Shown here: positions 35,690 through 49,380 of the stretch, piece after piece
Numbering within the stretch: position 1 is the first letter of the stretch
Layout: each line of letters begins with the position of its first letter
NCBI RefSeq assembly: GCF_026213295.1
Contig: NC_079423.1
Location: 14,770,972-14,834,971, forward strand
Length of the DNA stretch: 64,000 nt
Origin: Gadus chalcogrammus
Lineage: Eukaryota; Chordata; Actinopteri; Gadiformes; Gadidae
Direction: 5' to 3'
The notes under the pieces: generated by a model
The model's input: the letters and a program-made list of their open reading frames with translations, nothing else
Databases searched by the model: none
What the model was told of the DNA's origin: nothing
Translations under genes and position numbers: made by a program

Positions 35690-36062
35690 CTCGCTAAGGC
35701 GACGCTCACAACGACAACCAGGAGAGAGAACAGCGACGGGACCATTCGTGACCGCGACACATCGACATACATCTCTCTGCGCAGGGCATGCATCGGCCGA
35801 TGCAGCGTGCGAGGTTTCGTGTTCTGTAACAGGCGGCGCGTTCGCGTGCCGTTATTACCGCGCCTCTTGGTATTCCGCCGAGTTCCTCTTGACTTTGTCC
35901 TTTGGTCTCCACGGAGATGACACTGCGGTCCCCCTCGGGGAGCCGCGGCTGTCACTTCGTCTCCATGGCGGCACGGCGCTCATAAACAAACTGACAGCTC
36001 GCATATCTCGAGCTACACAACGGTTTATTAAGGCGGCATTAGACTCAACGTCTTTCCGCAGG
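35690..36062. promoter_or_regulatory. CpG-dense segment
   Basis: About 45 CpG in about 370 bp by eye, far above the flanks, with no simple repeat to account for it. Such density usually marks unmethylated promoter or enhancer DNA. Open frames cross it on both strands (35748-36125 plus, 35855-36106 minus), but their products resemble nothing I know and I do not call a gene. Confidence 0.45.
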
Positions 36063-36192
36063 GGGTGTTTGTATGTGTTGGAAATAGAAGGGGGGAACTC
36101 TCTCAATAGAGGAGTTTCGTCTTAATAACTAGTTTTCATCATTGAGTGTTTGCTGTTTGCTGTTGCTGCAAGGATAGGAAGAATGGATAGTT

Positions 36193-36262
36193 GTACGCAC
36201 ACAGCTAAATATACGCACGCACACGCGCACACACACGCACACGCACACAGAGAGAGCGAGAG
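36193..36262. repeat. CGCA/CA/GA compound repeat
   Basis: Interrupted cgcacacgcgcacac units followed by a short GA run. Confidence 0.85.
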
Positions 36263-36590
36263 CAAGGCAGAAAGCCATTACCAACAGTCTTCCTTCATCA
36301 TAACCCTGACGTTTAGTCTAGCATCAGCATTCATAACAGAGAGATTGAGAGAGCGAGAGAATCAGGGGTCAGATGGGGAAGAATAGATGGAGAGAGCAGT
36401 GGTGGCGGCGAGGCAGTGGACTGTGTCGCTAAAGAGAGAGCGAGCCATAGAGAGAGACCAGACCTGGGAGAGAGAGGACAGACCGATGGACTGGAACGGA
36501 GAGGGGGAGAGGGCCAACGGAACGTTCCACAAATCACCCACTTATCTCGTCCACATGAAAGACTTCCCCTTCTATCGGTAAACACAATTA

Positions 36591-36737
36591 TGCACACGCA
36601 CGCACGCACACACACAAAAAGACACGCACACCAAAAATGACACACGCACACAAAAAGTCACATACACTTAACGATACACACGCGCGTGCACGCGCACACG
36701 CAGTAACACACTCACAAAGACACACACAGGCACACAC
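36591..36737. repeat. CA-rich degenerate repeat
   Basis: Repeated gacacgcacac(c/a)aaaa units, then cgcgcgtgcacgcgcacacg, which is self-complementary and Z-prone. Confidence 0.8.
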
Positions 36738-36814
36738 TCTGACAGAATGATTCAACGGTGAATCTTCTTCTCCATCTCCCAGTTATTCGCCGGGGGAGGG
36801 GCCGGCAGATAAGA

Positions 36815-36834
36815 GCCGCCGCCGCCGCCGCCGC
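36815..36834. repeat. (GCC)n trinucleotide repeat
   Basis: About seven units in a GC-rich patch (36785-36895). Confidence 0.9.
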
Positions 36835-36999
36835 AGCTAACGGGCGCTCAGTCGCCCGCGCCAGCGCTCGCTCCGGACGGAGAGTTTGCGCACGAGAAAA
36901 TCTAAATAAGGATCACTCTGTTTGCCGGTGCATCGTTCTGCCCCTGCAACCACACTTCCCCCCTCACTCCCAACACCCCAAAGGCGCACAGATCCACTG

Positions 37000-38450
37000 A
37001 TGGAGAGAATTGTTGGTAATATATGAGAGCGAGAGATTTGTACGGTACATATTGAACACCGTGTATGATCTATCACTTTGGCACAACAAGGACCATATAG
37101 ATATAGTGGGGTGGCAAACAAGTGCGCACACAATAGACAGCAAATCAAGACACATGGAGAGGCTTTCCTATAAATATTTGTGCAGCGTACACTCGATTTA
37201 TTCCAGTATCCGGGGATAGTGACAGTCACTGTGTGTACATGCAGCCCCTTAGCTGATACAGTCCCAGTGGCGCATGTGTTTGTGTTCAACCACACCGCAG
37301 ACAGTGAACCGCATGAACTGTAACATCAAATGTTGTGTAACTGTGTCACGCTGTTCCAGACCAATCTGCTGGTGAATCAAGATGCATTGACCGGTAGAAT
37401 GAATGAGCAGCCTTGATTGATTGGCCGACCGGTTGTACTGATTGGCCGATAGATTACGTGGGTGGTCACCCTAATTGATTGATTGATTGTGATTATTCAT
37501 TAGTTTTTCAAATCGTATTCCCCATTATCCTCACTATTTATTGATCCTGACTGACTGAACGACCCGCCGCCAGACTAGGTTAAATTGATAATAAAAAATA
37601 TGAAACTCCAAACGAATCTTGACCGTCTCACGTTCTCGCTCACTACTAGCCAGTATTTCCCCAGATGGCCGTCTGTCTGTCTTCCGATGAGGGGGAAAGT
37701 GTCACCTCCTCCTCCACTCTCAGGCTGAGTCTGTCTGAGTTGGTGTGTTAGTCGCAGCATTGAGTGGTAGAACATGTCTTGGGTGATAGGGGACTGGTTC
37801 ACACGGAGAAGTTCGTGTCTGTCTCTCTTCCCACAACAGAAGGCATACGGATAAGTGTGCTGCGGCCCACATTCATAAAAGGATCTTGAGTTGACTCTTA
37901 AGAAGTTTTCTGTAGTTCTGGTAAATAAGTGAAATCATCAGAAGTTGTAAACAAATTGCGTAGTTAGCATGGCGTGTAGTAGCCTAGAAGACCTATGTTT
38001 TCTGTATAATAGTATGCATGTTTTTTGTCTGTGAGTAGTAACGCCTTTCAATGGGATAAAAAAAAGAAATAGAAGGAATTAAAACAATAAAATCGATATT
38101 TGATTATATTATTTTTGTGTCCCACTTGAAACAATTTTATCAGAATTCTTATTGCCAATTTCGTCTAAATGAGGAGGGCTGTTTGAAACTTATCTGATTC
38201 ATTAGTTTGTGGGCACTATTGGACAAAAACCACCCAGCCAGGGCAGTTAACATGCGCTTACTTGTGTTAGACTAAACAAAGATACACCTCTGGTTGCTAA
38301 TAAACACTTGTTTGGAACATGATGGATGTCAATGGATGGCCAACTGCCACATTTCAGGCGCATACATTGCGAGAGGGGGTGGTTTGAACAAAAAGGAGAG
38401 ACGTAGACAATGTTAACAGTCAACCTGGGGTCAAAGCAAACCGGACAAAT
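37000..38450. other. Unique DNA, no gene seen
   Basis: AT-leaning. The phrase cacattcataaaaggatctt at about 37868 recalls an interspersed fish repeat but is too short to call. Confidence 0.4.
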
Positions 38451-38920
38451 CCTTTGAGTTCTGGATTTTCCAAAACGCCCCTCTCTCCACCTCTATATCT
38501 CGCTGTTGCGCTCTCTATTGCACACTCTTTGTCTCTCCCTCACTCTCTTAGTCCCTCTCTCTCTCTCTCTCAATGTTTTACTCTTTATCTCACCTCGCTT
38601 TTCATTGACACTGCCCCCCTCAATCCCTTAGTGTCCCTGGCCTGCCATACCCCCCCCTCCTGCTGGGTTTCGGCGGGCTCTGTGTGTGTGAAGGGCGGCC
38701 TGGCTGGAGGTTTTCGATCCTATTACCTTTGTCCACGATCTGATGTTGAATGGAATCAGGCGCTGCTGGAAAAATCTATGAGTCAGCTGTTCTTTCTAAC
38801 CTGGAGATTTAACACGTTCAATCCCGGCAGTTATCCTCCGCACTCGGGGCCCCTCTCGCTCTCTCACCTACCGTCTCACCCTCTCTCTGTCGCTGACTCA
38901 CCCTCTCTCTCTCTCTGTCT

Positions 38921-40670
<1,750 letters not shown>

Positions 40671-40745
40671 GGGAGGGAGGGAGAGGGAGAATGGGGGAGG
40701 GAGGGAGGGAGTGAGAGAGAGAGAGGGGGGGGGGGGGGGGGAGAA
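40671..40745. repeat. GGGA purine tract with a 17-G run
   Basis: gggaggga units, a GA run and 17 G at 40725-40741. Confidence 0.9.
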
Positions 40746-40858
40746 ATGGAGAGAGGACTTTGGAGTCTCAGAGGTCAACCAAGGGCTCGCCCAGGAATCT
40801 TCTCCGGGGATTCATCAAAATTAGGGAGTCATCCTGCTTCTCACCCCAGGGGGGAAGG

Positions 40859-41010
<152 letters not shown>

Positions 41011-41066
41011 CTGCTGATGCAAGACGGCGTCAGCATTTCAGTTTTTTATTTTTTTATTTTTTTTCA

Positions 41067-41360
41067 CAGAGAGAGAGATATAGACACAGAGAGCTGGGAT
41101 GGATTTTTGGAGATATACTGTATGTATAATTTTGGGAAGGATAGAGAGAGAATGAGAGAAATGGGAGGTGTGTATTTATATGTAGAAAGAGGGAGGTAGG
41201 GAGACAGTGAGATGGGAGATAATGAGGGAGAAAGGGGGAGATACTGTAAATAGAGAGATGGTGAGATGGATAGATATATATAGAAACAGGAGATGAGAGA
41301 GAGAGATTGGGAGAAAAAAAAACGTAGATAGAGACAGGAGATGAGAGAGAGGGGCAGAGT
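41067..41360. repeat. GA/GATA-rich degenerate tract
   Basis: Purine-rich gagagaga, agatgagagag and agatagatag-like units. The phrase agagacaggagatgagagag recurs in variant form at about 41284 and 41330. Confidence 0.75.
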
Positions 41361-41442
41361 AACAGTATTGGTGACACCAGATGTCATTTATAATGGATAG
41401 CACTGGCTGAGCTTGTCCTGTAACCTATAAAAAAGGACCCTT

Positions 41443-41454
41443 GAGAGAGAGAGA

Positions 41455-41540
<86 letters not shown>

Positions 41541-41541
41541 C
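41443..41541. repeat. (GA)n/(CA)n compound microsatellite
   Basis: Seven GA units then about 78 bp CA with one cg change near the end. Confidence 0.95.
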
Positions 41542-41642
41542 TCCACATCACACTCTAAGAGACTTCCTGACACCTGTTATTTATCAGAGCTGTCTCTGCT
41601 GACGCATGGACGTCACCTATGCCCACCTGCTATGGATCTAAT

Positions 41643-41765
<123 letters not shown>

Positions 41766-41780
41766 TTTACCTTAACCATG

Positions 41781-41955
41781 TTAGGCTAACCCAGAAAATT
41801 ATGCTAACGCAGAGAAAGAAGATACAATGATTTAAGCTTATTAAAAAAAGGAGAAACGATGATGCTAAGCTTACAGAAAAGGCAGATACAATGATGCTAA
41901 GCCAACAAGGAAAGAAGATACTTTGATGCTAAGCTAACAAAGAAAGATCATACAA
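41781..41955. repeat. Degenerate minisatellite, period 31-33 bp
   Basis: Five to six units built on tgctaagctaacaaagaaag followed by gatacaatga; units start near 41801, 41830, 41861, 41893 and 41926. It immediately follows a GT array. Confidence 0.75.
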
Positions 41956-42500
41956 GGGCACCAAAGAAAATGTCAGTAAAACAAACTATCAAACTGTCAC
42001 GTTAATAAAGCTATACCTAGCCTCAATCACTACACTACCTGGCGATGGGTTTGATGTAGCAAGGATGATCATTAGTTGGATTTTATGTTCTCCATTCAAA
42101 ACAACTGCTTTATTTATAGCCAACAGTATATACCCTTGGTGTTTGATCCTGTTTTTCTAATGGTAAAAGTTTCTAATAGTTTCTTATAGTTATGGAGTGC
42201 TAAGCAGTAGCCTATTTTAGTGGCCAAGCACTTTTTAATCTTTTTGGCTCTAACTGCCAGTAATATAATTTATTTGCAAGTATTATGCTCTGTGATCTTG
42301 TTTTTTTATGTGTTCTATTTACGATCGCTCTCTGGTATTTTCCCCTTCAGGAATATGTTTCAGGTGCGGCTATGCGATTTTGAAAACGTCCATGCTGTTC
42401 TCCCTGTGTACCTATACCACTCTCATTGTCTACCTATTCCTCCCTCCCTCTCACTCTCTTTATCTCTTCCTACTTCCCCCTTCAATTTCCCAGCACTTTT

Positions 42501-42606
<106 letters not shown>

Positions 42607-42966
42607 GTATATACAAACAGACTAATTATATTGTCTGCACCTGTCTGGTCTTGTGACGTGCCTCATTCGGTGTGTTGTTGTGTCTCAGTGTATCGGGGGA
42701 TCCTGTTGTTGAATTCATGCAGGCTTTAGGGGAAGGAGCCAATACGGCAGCACACACTGTCACAAAGGGGCCTCTGACGGACGAGAGAGGGAGAAGGAAA
42801 CCAAACGAGTGGTTTTGGGTCAAAGCGTTGGATTTCCTTTCAAGCCTCAGCAGTCCACCGGGCGGCTGAGGAAATGTCAGTCACTCCTGCCTGTGGAGCG
42901 ACAGCCTAATGGACCCGGGAGGGGAGGGAGAGGGTGGGGGGGGGGGGGCATGCAGGCTAGTGGATG

Positions 42967-43012
42967 AAGCAGGAGGAGGTGGTGGTGGAAGAGGAGGAGG
43001 AGGAGGAGTTGA
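42967..43012. repeat. GGA/GGT trinucleotide repeat
   Basis: aggaggtggtggtggaagag then (GGA)n. Confidence 0.8.
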
Positions 43013-43687
43013 GTGAGGGGTGGAGAGAGGAAGCCTTTCTCCGTCAAGTGAAATGTATTCGTCTAGCTCTCAATCCCAGTAACAGTCTCAAAGGGCTTCT
43101 CTTGCCAACACCATATGTAACAAACCCTAACCCTCAGCTCTCTGAAGGGCAACACATTGCTGTCTAAAACGTGAGGGTAGACACCTTGGGAAGGAACAAG
43201 GGAAATGGATCCTCCATCTAGGGACAACTAGTCTGAGATTGGGGCTGACCATCAAAAAACAGCTAACAAAATGGTGATGCTTGAGCTACTAACAAAGCGG
43301 CAACTAAGGGCATTTATGCTTAAATTAGACATATTTTGGGGGATTATTTAAGAGTTCATATATTCACCATGTTTTTGGGCTGGTAGCTGGTAGAGCAACT
43401 AGTAGCCGTCAGATTCAGGTGGTCAAGGATGTCATGTTAGCATTAAACTGGGCCCACTTGCCAGCCACGTCCAACCGAGACAAATGACGGGCATTACAAA
43501 GGGACCTTCCAAACATATCCAACCGAACGAAAGAAGACCAAAAAGTCCTCCCAGTTTGCCCTGACATACCTCATCAAAACCTGCCAGTGTTGGCAGCTCC
43601 TGTGGTTCAGTTGCCCCCCTTTTGTTCGCTCGCAGACAGTGGGAGAGAGTGGCTCAGAGAATGCCTACAGGCCCCACATGGTTCTTC

Positions 43688-43726
43688 TCCACCTCCTCCA
43701 CCTCCTCCTCCTCCTCCTCCTCCTCT
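43688..43726. repeat. (CCT)n trinucleotide repeat
   Basis: About 12 units with two cac interruptions; reads as a proline run by chance. Confidence 0.9.
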
Positions 43727-43797
43727 CTGGCTAACAACTCGCTCAGTGTTTTTCCGAGAGAGTTTCCGACAGTATACCCGTGAATTGCGCGGCGCCG

Positions 43798-43820
43798 ATT
43801 TTATTTTATTTTATTTTATT
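43798..43820. repeat. (ATTTT)n pentanucleotide repeat
   Basis: Four to five units. Confidence 0.85.
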
Positions 43821-44122
43821 TGGCTTCCATTTCCACGGCAGCGTTTTGACATGGAAGGAAACCAGCTGGAAATGAAAGCTTGATAGGAGAAAGGGGACGA
43901 GGCGACGAGGAGGTCTGTGATGGAGGCGATGAAGAACACACAGTGGTTTTGTCCTTCGGGACTAACGGAGGCTGTTTATTGTCAAGAGGGGAGCGGCGTG
44001 GCTCCACTTGTCTGGCGTAATCCCCTCGCATAATACCGCCACTACATCTGTTTTCCCCTCTGTCCCTGTTCGAACCACGGCGCGCTGGCTGGGGTTCTTT
44101 TCTACCATGTAGAAGGATGATA

Positions 44123-44225
<103 letters not shown>

Positions 44226-44712
44226 CCGCAATGGAGCGTAATTAACAAGTTCGTATTTTTCGATCCATGGCGTGTACCGTAGTGTTTTACCCAGCGTGAG
44301 TGCTCAAGTAGGGGCTGGCGTTGTGGGGCCAAATGTGACGTGGAGTGTGGGATTGCTCATGTATCACCGAGGAACAACAATCAATGGACATAATGACATT
44401 TGAAGGGGATGATGTTGGATTGAGGAAAGATTGCCAGAGGTTATTTTGGATCATTTTGAGAATCTTTCTAATGGTCATCCTGTAATTACAAGGTAGGGCA
44501 CACTTCAAACTAGAGGGCTTTCACTAGATTGTTTAGTGATTAAATGTAAAGGTTAAAGTATACCTATGAGGAACCAGAGCTACCTTTCTCCTTTAGCACA
44601 ACATAGTCAAAGAGATGCACTGAAAGCAGTTTGATACTATCGATATGTAACGATACGCTACCTGCTTGCATAAACATCCAAGAAACTCACACTAGCGAAT
44701 AGTGTATATATA

Positions 44713-44792
<80 letters not shown>

Positions 44793-44795
44793 CAC
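44713..44795. repeat. (CGCA)20 tetranucleotide repeat
   Basis: About 82 bp of pure CGCA, which keeps 20 CpG in register and is strongly Z-prone. Confidence 0.95.
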
Positions 44796-46335
44796 CATGC
44801 CTATCGCTCTCTCCATTGCGCATTTTATCTCCCCCCCCATTTCAGACACTTTCTATGATGCAGGTTTTTGCAAGGCGCAGGTCAGCACTTAAAGATAGAC
44901 CTGAATCAGAGCCGTTTGTGTATATCTGGGCATCTGTCCTGCAGATAAAGAACAGAAAATACACCCCACTCTGCTCCATCTGCATCCCCAGACCGCCTGC
45001 CTCCAGGCCGGTGCCAGGATCCCGCCTCTGATGTTTCTGGCCGGAGGGATGAGACGGCACAGAGTGGATTGAACCACCGCCACAGCACTGTCTCGCTATT
45101 GATCCTGTCTGGGATCCTTTAGCAGGCCGGGGTGACGCGCTGCTGCCGTGGCCGTCGAGGTGGTGGTTGTGGTTGGTTGTGTCTTCCTTCTGTCTGAGGG
45201 TGTGGACCGGCTCCCAGAGCAGACAGTGAGTGTGCTAAAATGCAGATGAGACGGGGCTGCTGCCAGGCGGTTTCAGTCGCTTCGGGTGGAAAGGGTTTTA
45301 CCGGGAAAAAAGGCAAAAGAAAACAGCAGATGTGGAGGGGAGGGGAAAGAGGGGCCAAGGCGAGGACGTATTGATCCAATGCACTTAAGATCAACAGCGG
45401 GATAACCCGCTTGTTAGCTGGGCCAAATGATGGAACTTAATCTCCCGGTTAAGGTGGAAGCAACCCAACTGCAGGTGTTGGTGGTCACTGCCCAAAACAC
45501 GGTTGAGTTGACTTTTGAAAGATTTCTAAAATGGTGTGAAAGTCATGGCATGGGCAGTTATTCATTCCATGGTGGTGAAGTTTTGAAAGGATTAATGAAG
45601 GTGTGTGTCTGTGTGTGTGTGTGTGTGTGTGCGTGTGCGTGTGTTGCTAGGTTCATCCCAGGGCCTGCTCCAGTGAGCTAGGGTCTGAACTTTGATTGGC
45701 TCCCTGATCCGTTGTTGGGCACTGTTCATATCCAATTATTTTGTATGATTCCAATCTTTGAGTTAATCATCTGCCTATTTGCCTTTCCCCTTGAGGCTTT
45801 GAGTCCTGGAGTTTTCATGTCAGGACTGGGTGTTCGAGTACTGGGGTATGTTTGGAGGATGAGTAGCTTGTTGAGCACAACATGTTCCGTCGTGTCTGTG
45901 AACCACGATATCCCAAACCTACGGATGTAAAATTATAAGATTTCATATTATTTTTATCATGCCAATTCACTGTAATTCCCTCATCTTTATCATTCCCCCG
46001 ATTTAACCTATTAATAATGATCAGGATTTCAAACCGTATTAAAATCTCAGATGCATCCTTAATAAAGACAACAAACATACTGCAGAAACATTAACATGGA
46101 ATATAAATGGATTCCATAATTAAATGGGTGCATAATTGGCTTATTCCCAAAGATAAAAAACTTGATCAATTTCAATTAAATTAATAAAGGCCATTTTTGA
46201 AACCTGTTAAAAATGTTTCAATATGTAAATTATTTAAATAAATTCATTTTAAAAATCAGTTCAAATATAAAGTGGGTTAAAAGCGCAATGGATTTGTGAG
46301 TGACAGGTGAACTCTCTGAGGGCAATTGATTTGTC
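44796..46335. other. Unique DNA, no gene seen
   Basis: 45940-46270 is AT-rich. Frames near 44842-45394 overlap on both strands and are probably chance. Confidence 0.45.
45601..45645. repeat. (GT)n microsatellite
   Basis: GT run with one ct and two gc changes. Confidence 0.9.
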
Positions 46336-46628
46336 CTCTCTCTCTGCCACGCTCTCTATCTCTCTGCCTCGCTCTCTCTCTCTCGTTCTCTCTTTATATA
46401 TATTTTATTTGGGAGGGGAACTGGGCACCTGCTACCTGATGATACAACTCTGTTCCGCTCCTCCAAGCCTCCTGCACTCTTTACTTTCCTATCATTCTAT
46501 TCTCTAGATTCTGACATTTGTTCTCTTCCTCAGTTGCACTCTCTCACATTGTTTTCACTTTTTTTCTCTCAGACACACTCTCTGTCACTCACTGGCTCAC
46601 TCACTCATTTTCCCTCACACGCGCACGA

Positions 46629-46736
<108 letters not shown>

Positions 46737-47330
46737 ATTGGCCACCATGCTCTCGAGCCAGCTCCTTCTCCCACTCGTTATCCTTCAGTCCCTCTTTCGT
46801 TTATGTCCACATAAATCGTAGTTTCGCTAATTTAATGACGGCCATAAATATTTCCCAGCATTCAATGCAGCATTCAATACACCCACTGCACCGAATGCAC
46901 CGGCTCTCTGTGTTGGCTTGCTTCCTGTTTCCCACTGGGAATGGCTAAAGCAAGGAGCTGGATGTTGAACCTGATCCCACCACCGGGCCTTGAGGGCCGT
47001 CGAGACGTTCATTGTGATTAAAGAGCCGGGGAAACAAACCTGACCTGATTCAAGCGCAGGTAACCTAACACTCTTATAAAGAGTTCCTCCTGGCCAGACA
47101 TGCCCGCCCTCTCCCCGGACAACCCATCGCTTCCTGTGTGTATGCGTGTGTATATCAACATTTGTGTGTTGTGTGCGTGCACAGCATGTGTGTTTTTGTG
47201 CCCGCCCTTAAATGTGCTCCACTCCGGTGGTCATCGCTCTAGCAGTGAAGCCTTAATGGAAACAAATGGTCGTCATTATCGGCCCTAACTTCGACCCACC
47301 CCACCGACACCCCAAGAACCCCCCCCCCAC

Positions 47331-47495
47331 ACACACACACACACACACGCTCTGCAGCAGGAAACGATGCCAGGTGAGGGTCCATCACCCTATTCGTGTG
47401 TGTGTGTATGTGTGTGTGTGTCTGTGTGTGTGTGTGTGTGTGTCCAAGGGTGTGTGTGTGTGCGCGTCCATGGGTGTGTGTGTGTGCGCGTGCTG
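47331..47495. repeat. CA array followed by GT arrays
   Basis: Short CA run (47331-47348), a 47-bp gap, then GT-rich DNA (47396-47495) with a duplicated (t/g)gtgtgtgtgtgcgcgt phrase. CA then GT can pair as a hairpin. Confidence 0.85.
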
Positions 47496-48166
47496 ATGTG
47501 TCCATCATTGATTGATACTGCGAGGGGGTGCCGATTTGGATCTATGCAAGATCATTAATCCCAAAGCCATGCTAATCAGCATCAAGGGTTATTTTTTTTA
47601 TGTTTGTGTTGTTGTTGTTGTCGTTTGGCAGTTGGAAAGTGACCCCCCCCCCCTTCCCCCCTATCTAATGTAGAGGTCTTCACGGGCCTACCCCAGCCCT
47701 GGCATCAGAGACCAGACCCAGTACCCGGACAGGTTAGGGTCCGCAGTGTATCATGGTCATTGCGTTTGTTCCCATTGTGTCACTGTGGGTTCGCGGGTCT
47801 AGTTATCATTTTGAAACACACCCGAAGAGACGAGCAGTGATCAGCGCCGATCTCGAGAGGAACGCTCGGAAGTGCCGTGCAAATCGTGTGATTAACTATC
47901 CGACCATTAGGCCCATAAAAAAACGGAGATGCGCCACAAATGGACTCAGAGCGGAGGAAAGGGTGAAAGATGGACCCCTTCTCTACCGAGATGAGAAACA
48001 AGCTCGGCGAAAACTAATCCGGCCATGTCAAACCATCGCGGCACCTCTTCCACCTGGGCCGTCTCCAGGACGACCTCTGACCCCGTCCGCCGGTGCCCCA
48101 AACCACTTCCCCTCGCGCACGCCCAGAGTGCGCTGGGCGTGCGCTCAGAGTTCACCGAGGGCTTCT

Positions 48167-48354
<188 letters not shown>

Positions 48355-48490
48355 CTCCTCCGTAGCGTTCGGCGGCCGCATCCCACGCAGAAGGAGCCGC
48401 ACGGGTTCAGCGTTTGATGTGGGAGGGCTGCTGACTCATGTACGGCCGCCGCCACTCTGCCAGTCCCTGGGCCAGCCCAGAGAAGGCGCT

Positions 48491-48512
48491 GGTGGTGGTG
48501 GTGGTGGTGGTA
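48491..48512. repeat. (GGT)n trinucleotide repeat
   Basis: About seven units. Confidence 0.9.
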
Positions 48513-48570
48513 GTGATGGCTGCTTCTGTAAAGGCCCGACATATACACACACTCATGCACACGCATGACA

Positions 48571-48571
<1 letters not shown>

Positions 48572-48639
<68 letters not shown>
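48572..48639. repeat. (AC)34 microsatellite
   Basis: 68 bp uninterrupted. Confidence 0.95.
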
Positions 48640-48641
<2 letters not shown>

Positions 48642-48983
48642 CAGATATCAACACAAATAGAAAAAAAAACCTCCCCCCCCCCCAACGAAAAACAAAATGC
48701 AGCAATGAATATGGCGAATCTATCTTAATTGGGGGCGGTTTGGTTTCCGTGGCAACGGCAGAGGAGTTCCTTTGAGGAGTGAGAAGAGGAGACGAAGGGC
48801 GATTATCTCTCCGTCAGCTTCGACTAATCACAACAATATTCAGATCCCTCCGTTCCCTGAGGTGTGTGACGGGGGCTGTCGTAGCCCTCAGCGGGGGGAG
48901 AGGGGAGGGGGGGGGGGGTGCTAGGTAAACCCTCTCACTAATTAGCAGGTGGGGAGAACGACGTTCCTCCAAACACACACACA

Positions 48984-49380
48984 CACCTCCCTCCCTCCCT
49001 CCCTCCCTCCCTCCCTCCCATCCACCCACCTTTCCGCTGCATATTCTCTTGTTATCACTTTTTGTTCCTTTGTCTGCTGTTTTCTCCTTTTCTGGTGTAT
49101 CCTTTCGCTCGTACTTGTCTGGTCTATCCTGTAGTCTTCCTTTCTCGCTATTTTCAGTTCATTCTCCCCTATACCTCTCCTCAACTTAGCTACCTTTTCT
49201 GGCCTCTCCTCTTTTCTCTCCTTTCTCCTCGATCCCCTATAACCCTCTTTTCCCCCCACTCCTCTCCTCCTCCCTCTCCTCGTCCTTTCACTCCTATTTC
49301 TTCCACTCTTCTCTCGCTTATCCTCCTTTCTCCGGTCTCCCCTTCTCCCTCCCCTTCTCTCTCCCAAACCTCTCTCCTCT
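48984..49380. repeat. (CCCT)n repeat and long pyrimidine-rich stretch
   Basis: Nine ctcc units (48984-49020), then about 330 bp strongly biased to C and T on the plus strand but without a fixed unit. Confidence 0.7.

Noticed and set aside
37860..37915. Interspersed repeat starting cacattcataaaaggatctt
   Set aside because: Too short and without boundaries.
41781..41955. CRISPR-like array of regular repeats
   Set aside because: Units are degenerate and contiguous without unique spacers, in vertebrate DNA.
43122..43137. Interstitial telomere sequence (aaccctaaccct)
   Set aside because: Only about two units, expected by chance.
43587..43883. Frame with a proline run
   Set aside because: The run is a CCT repeat; no flanking domain and no splice context.
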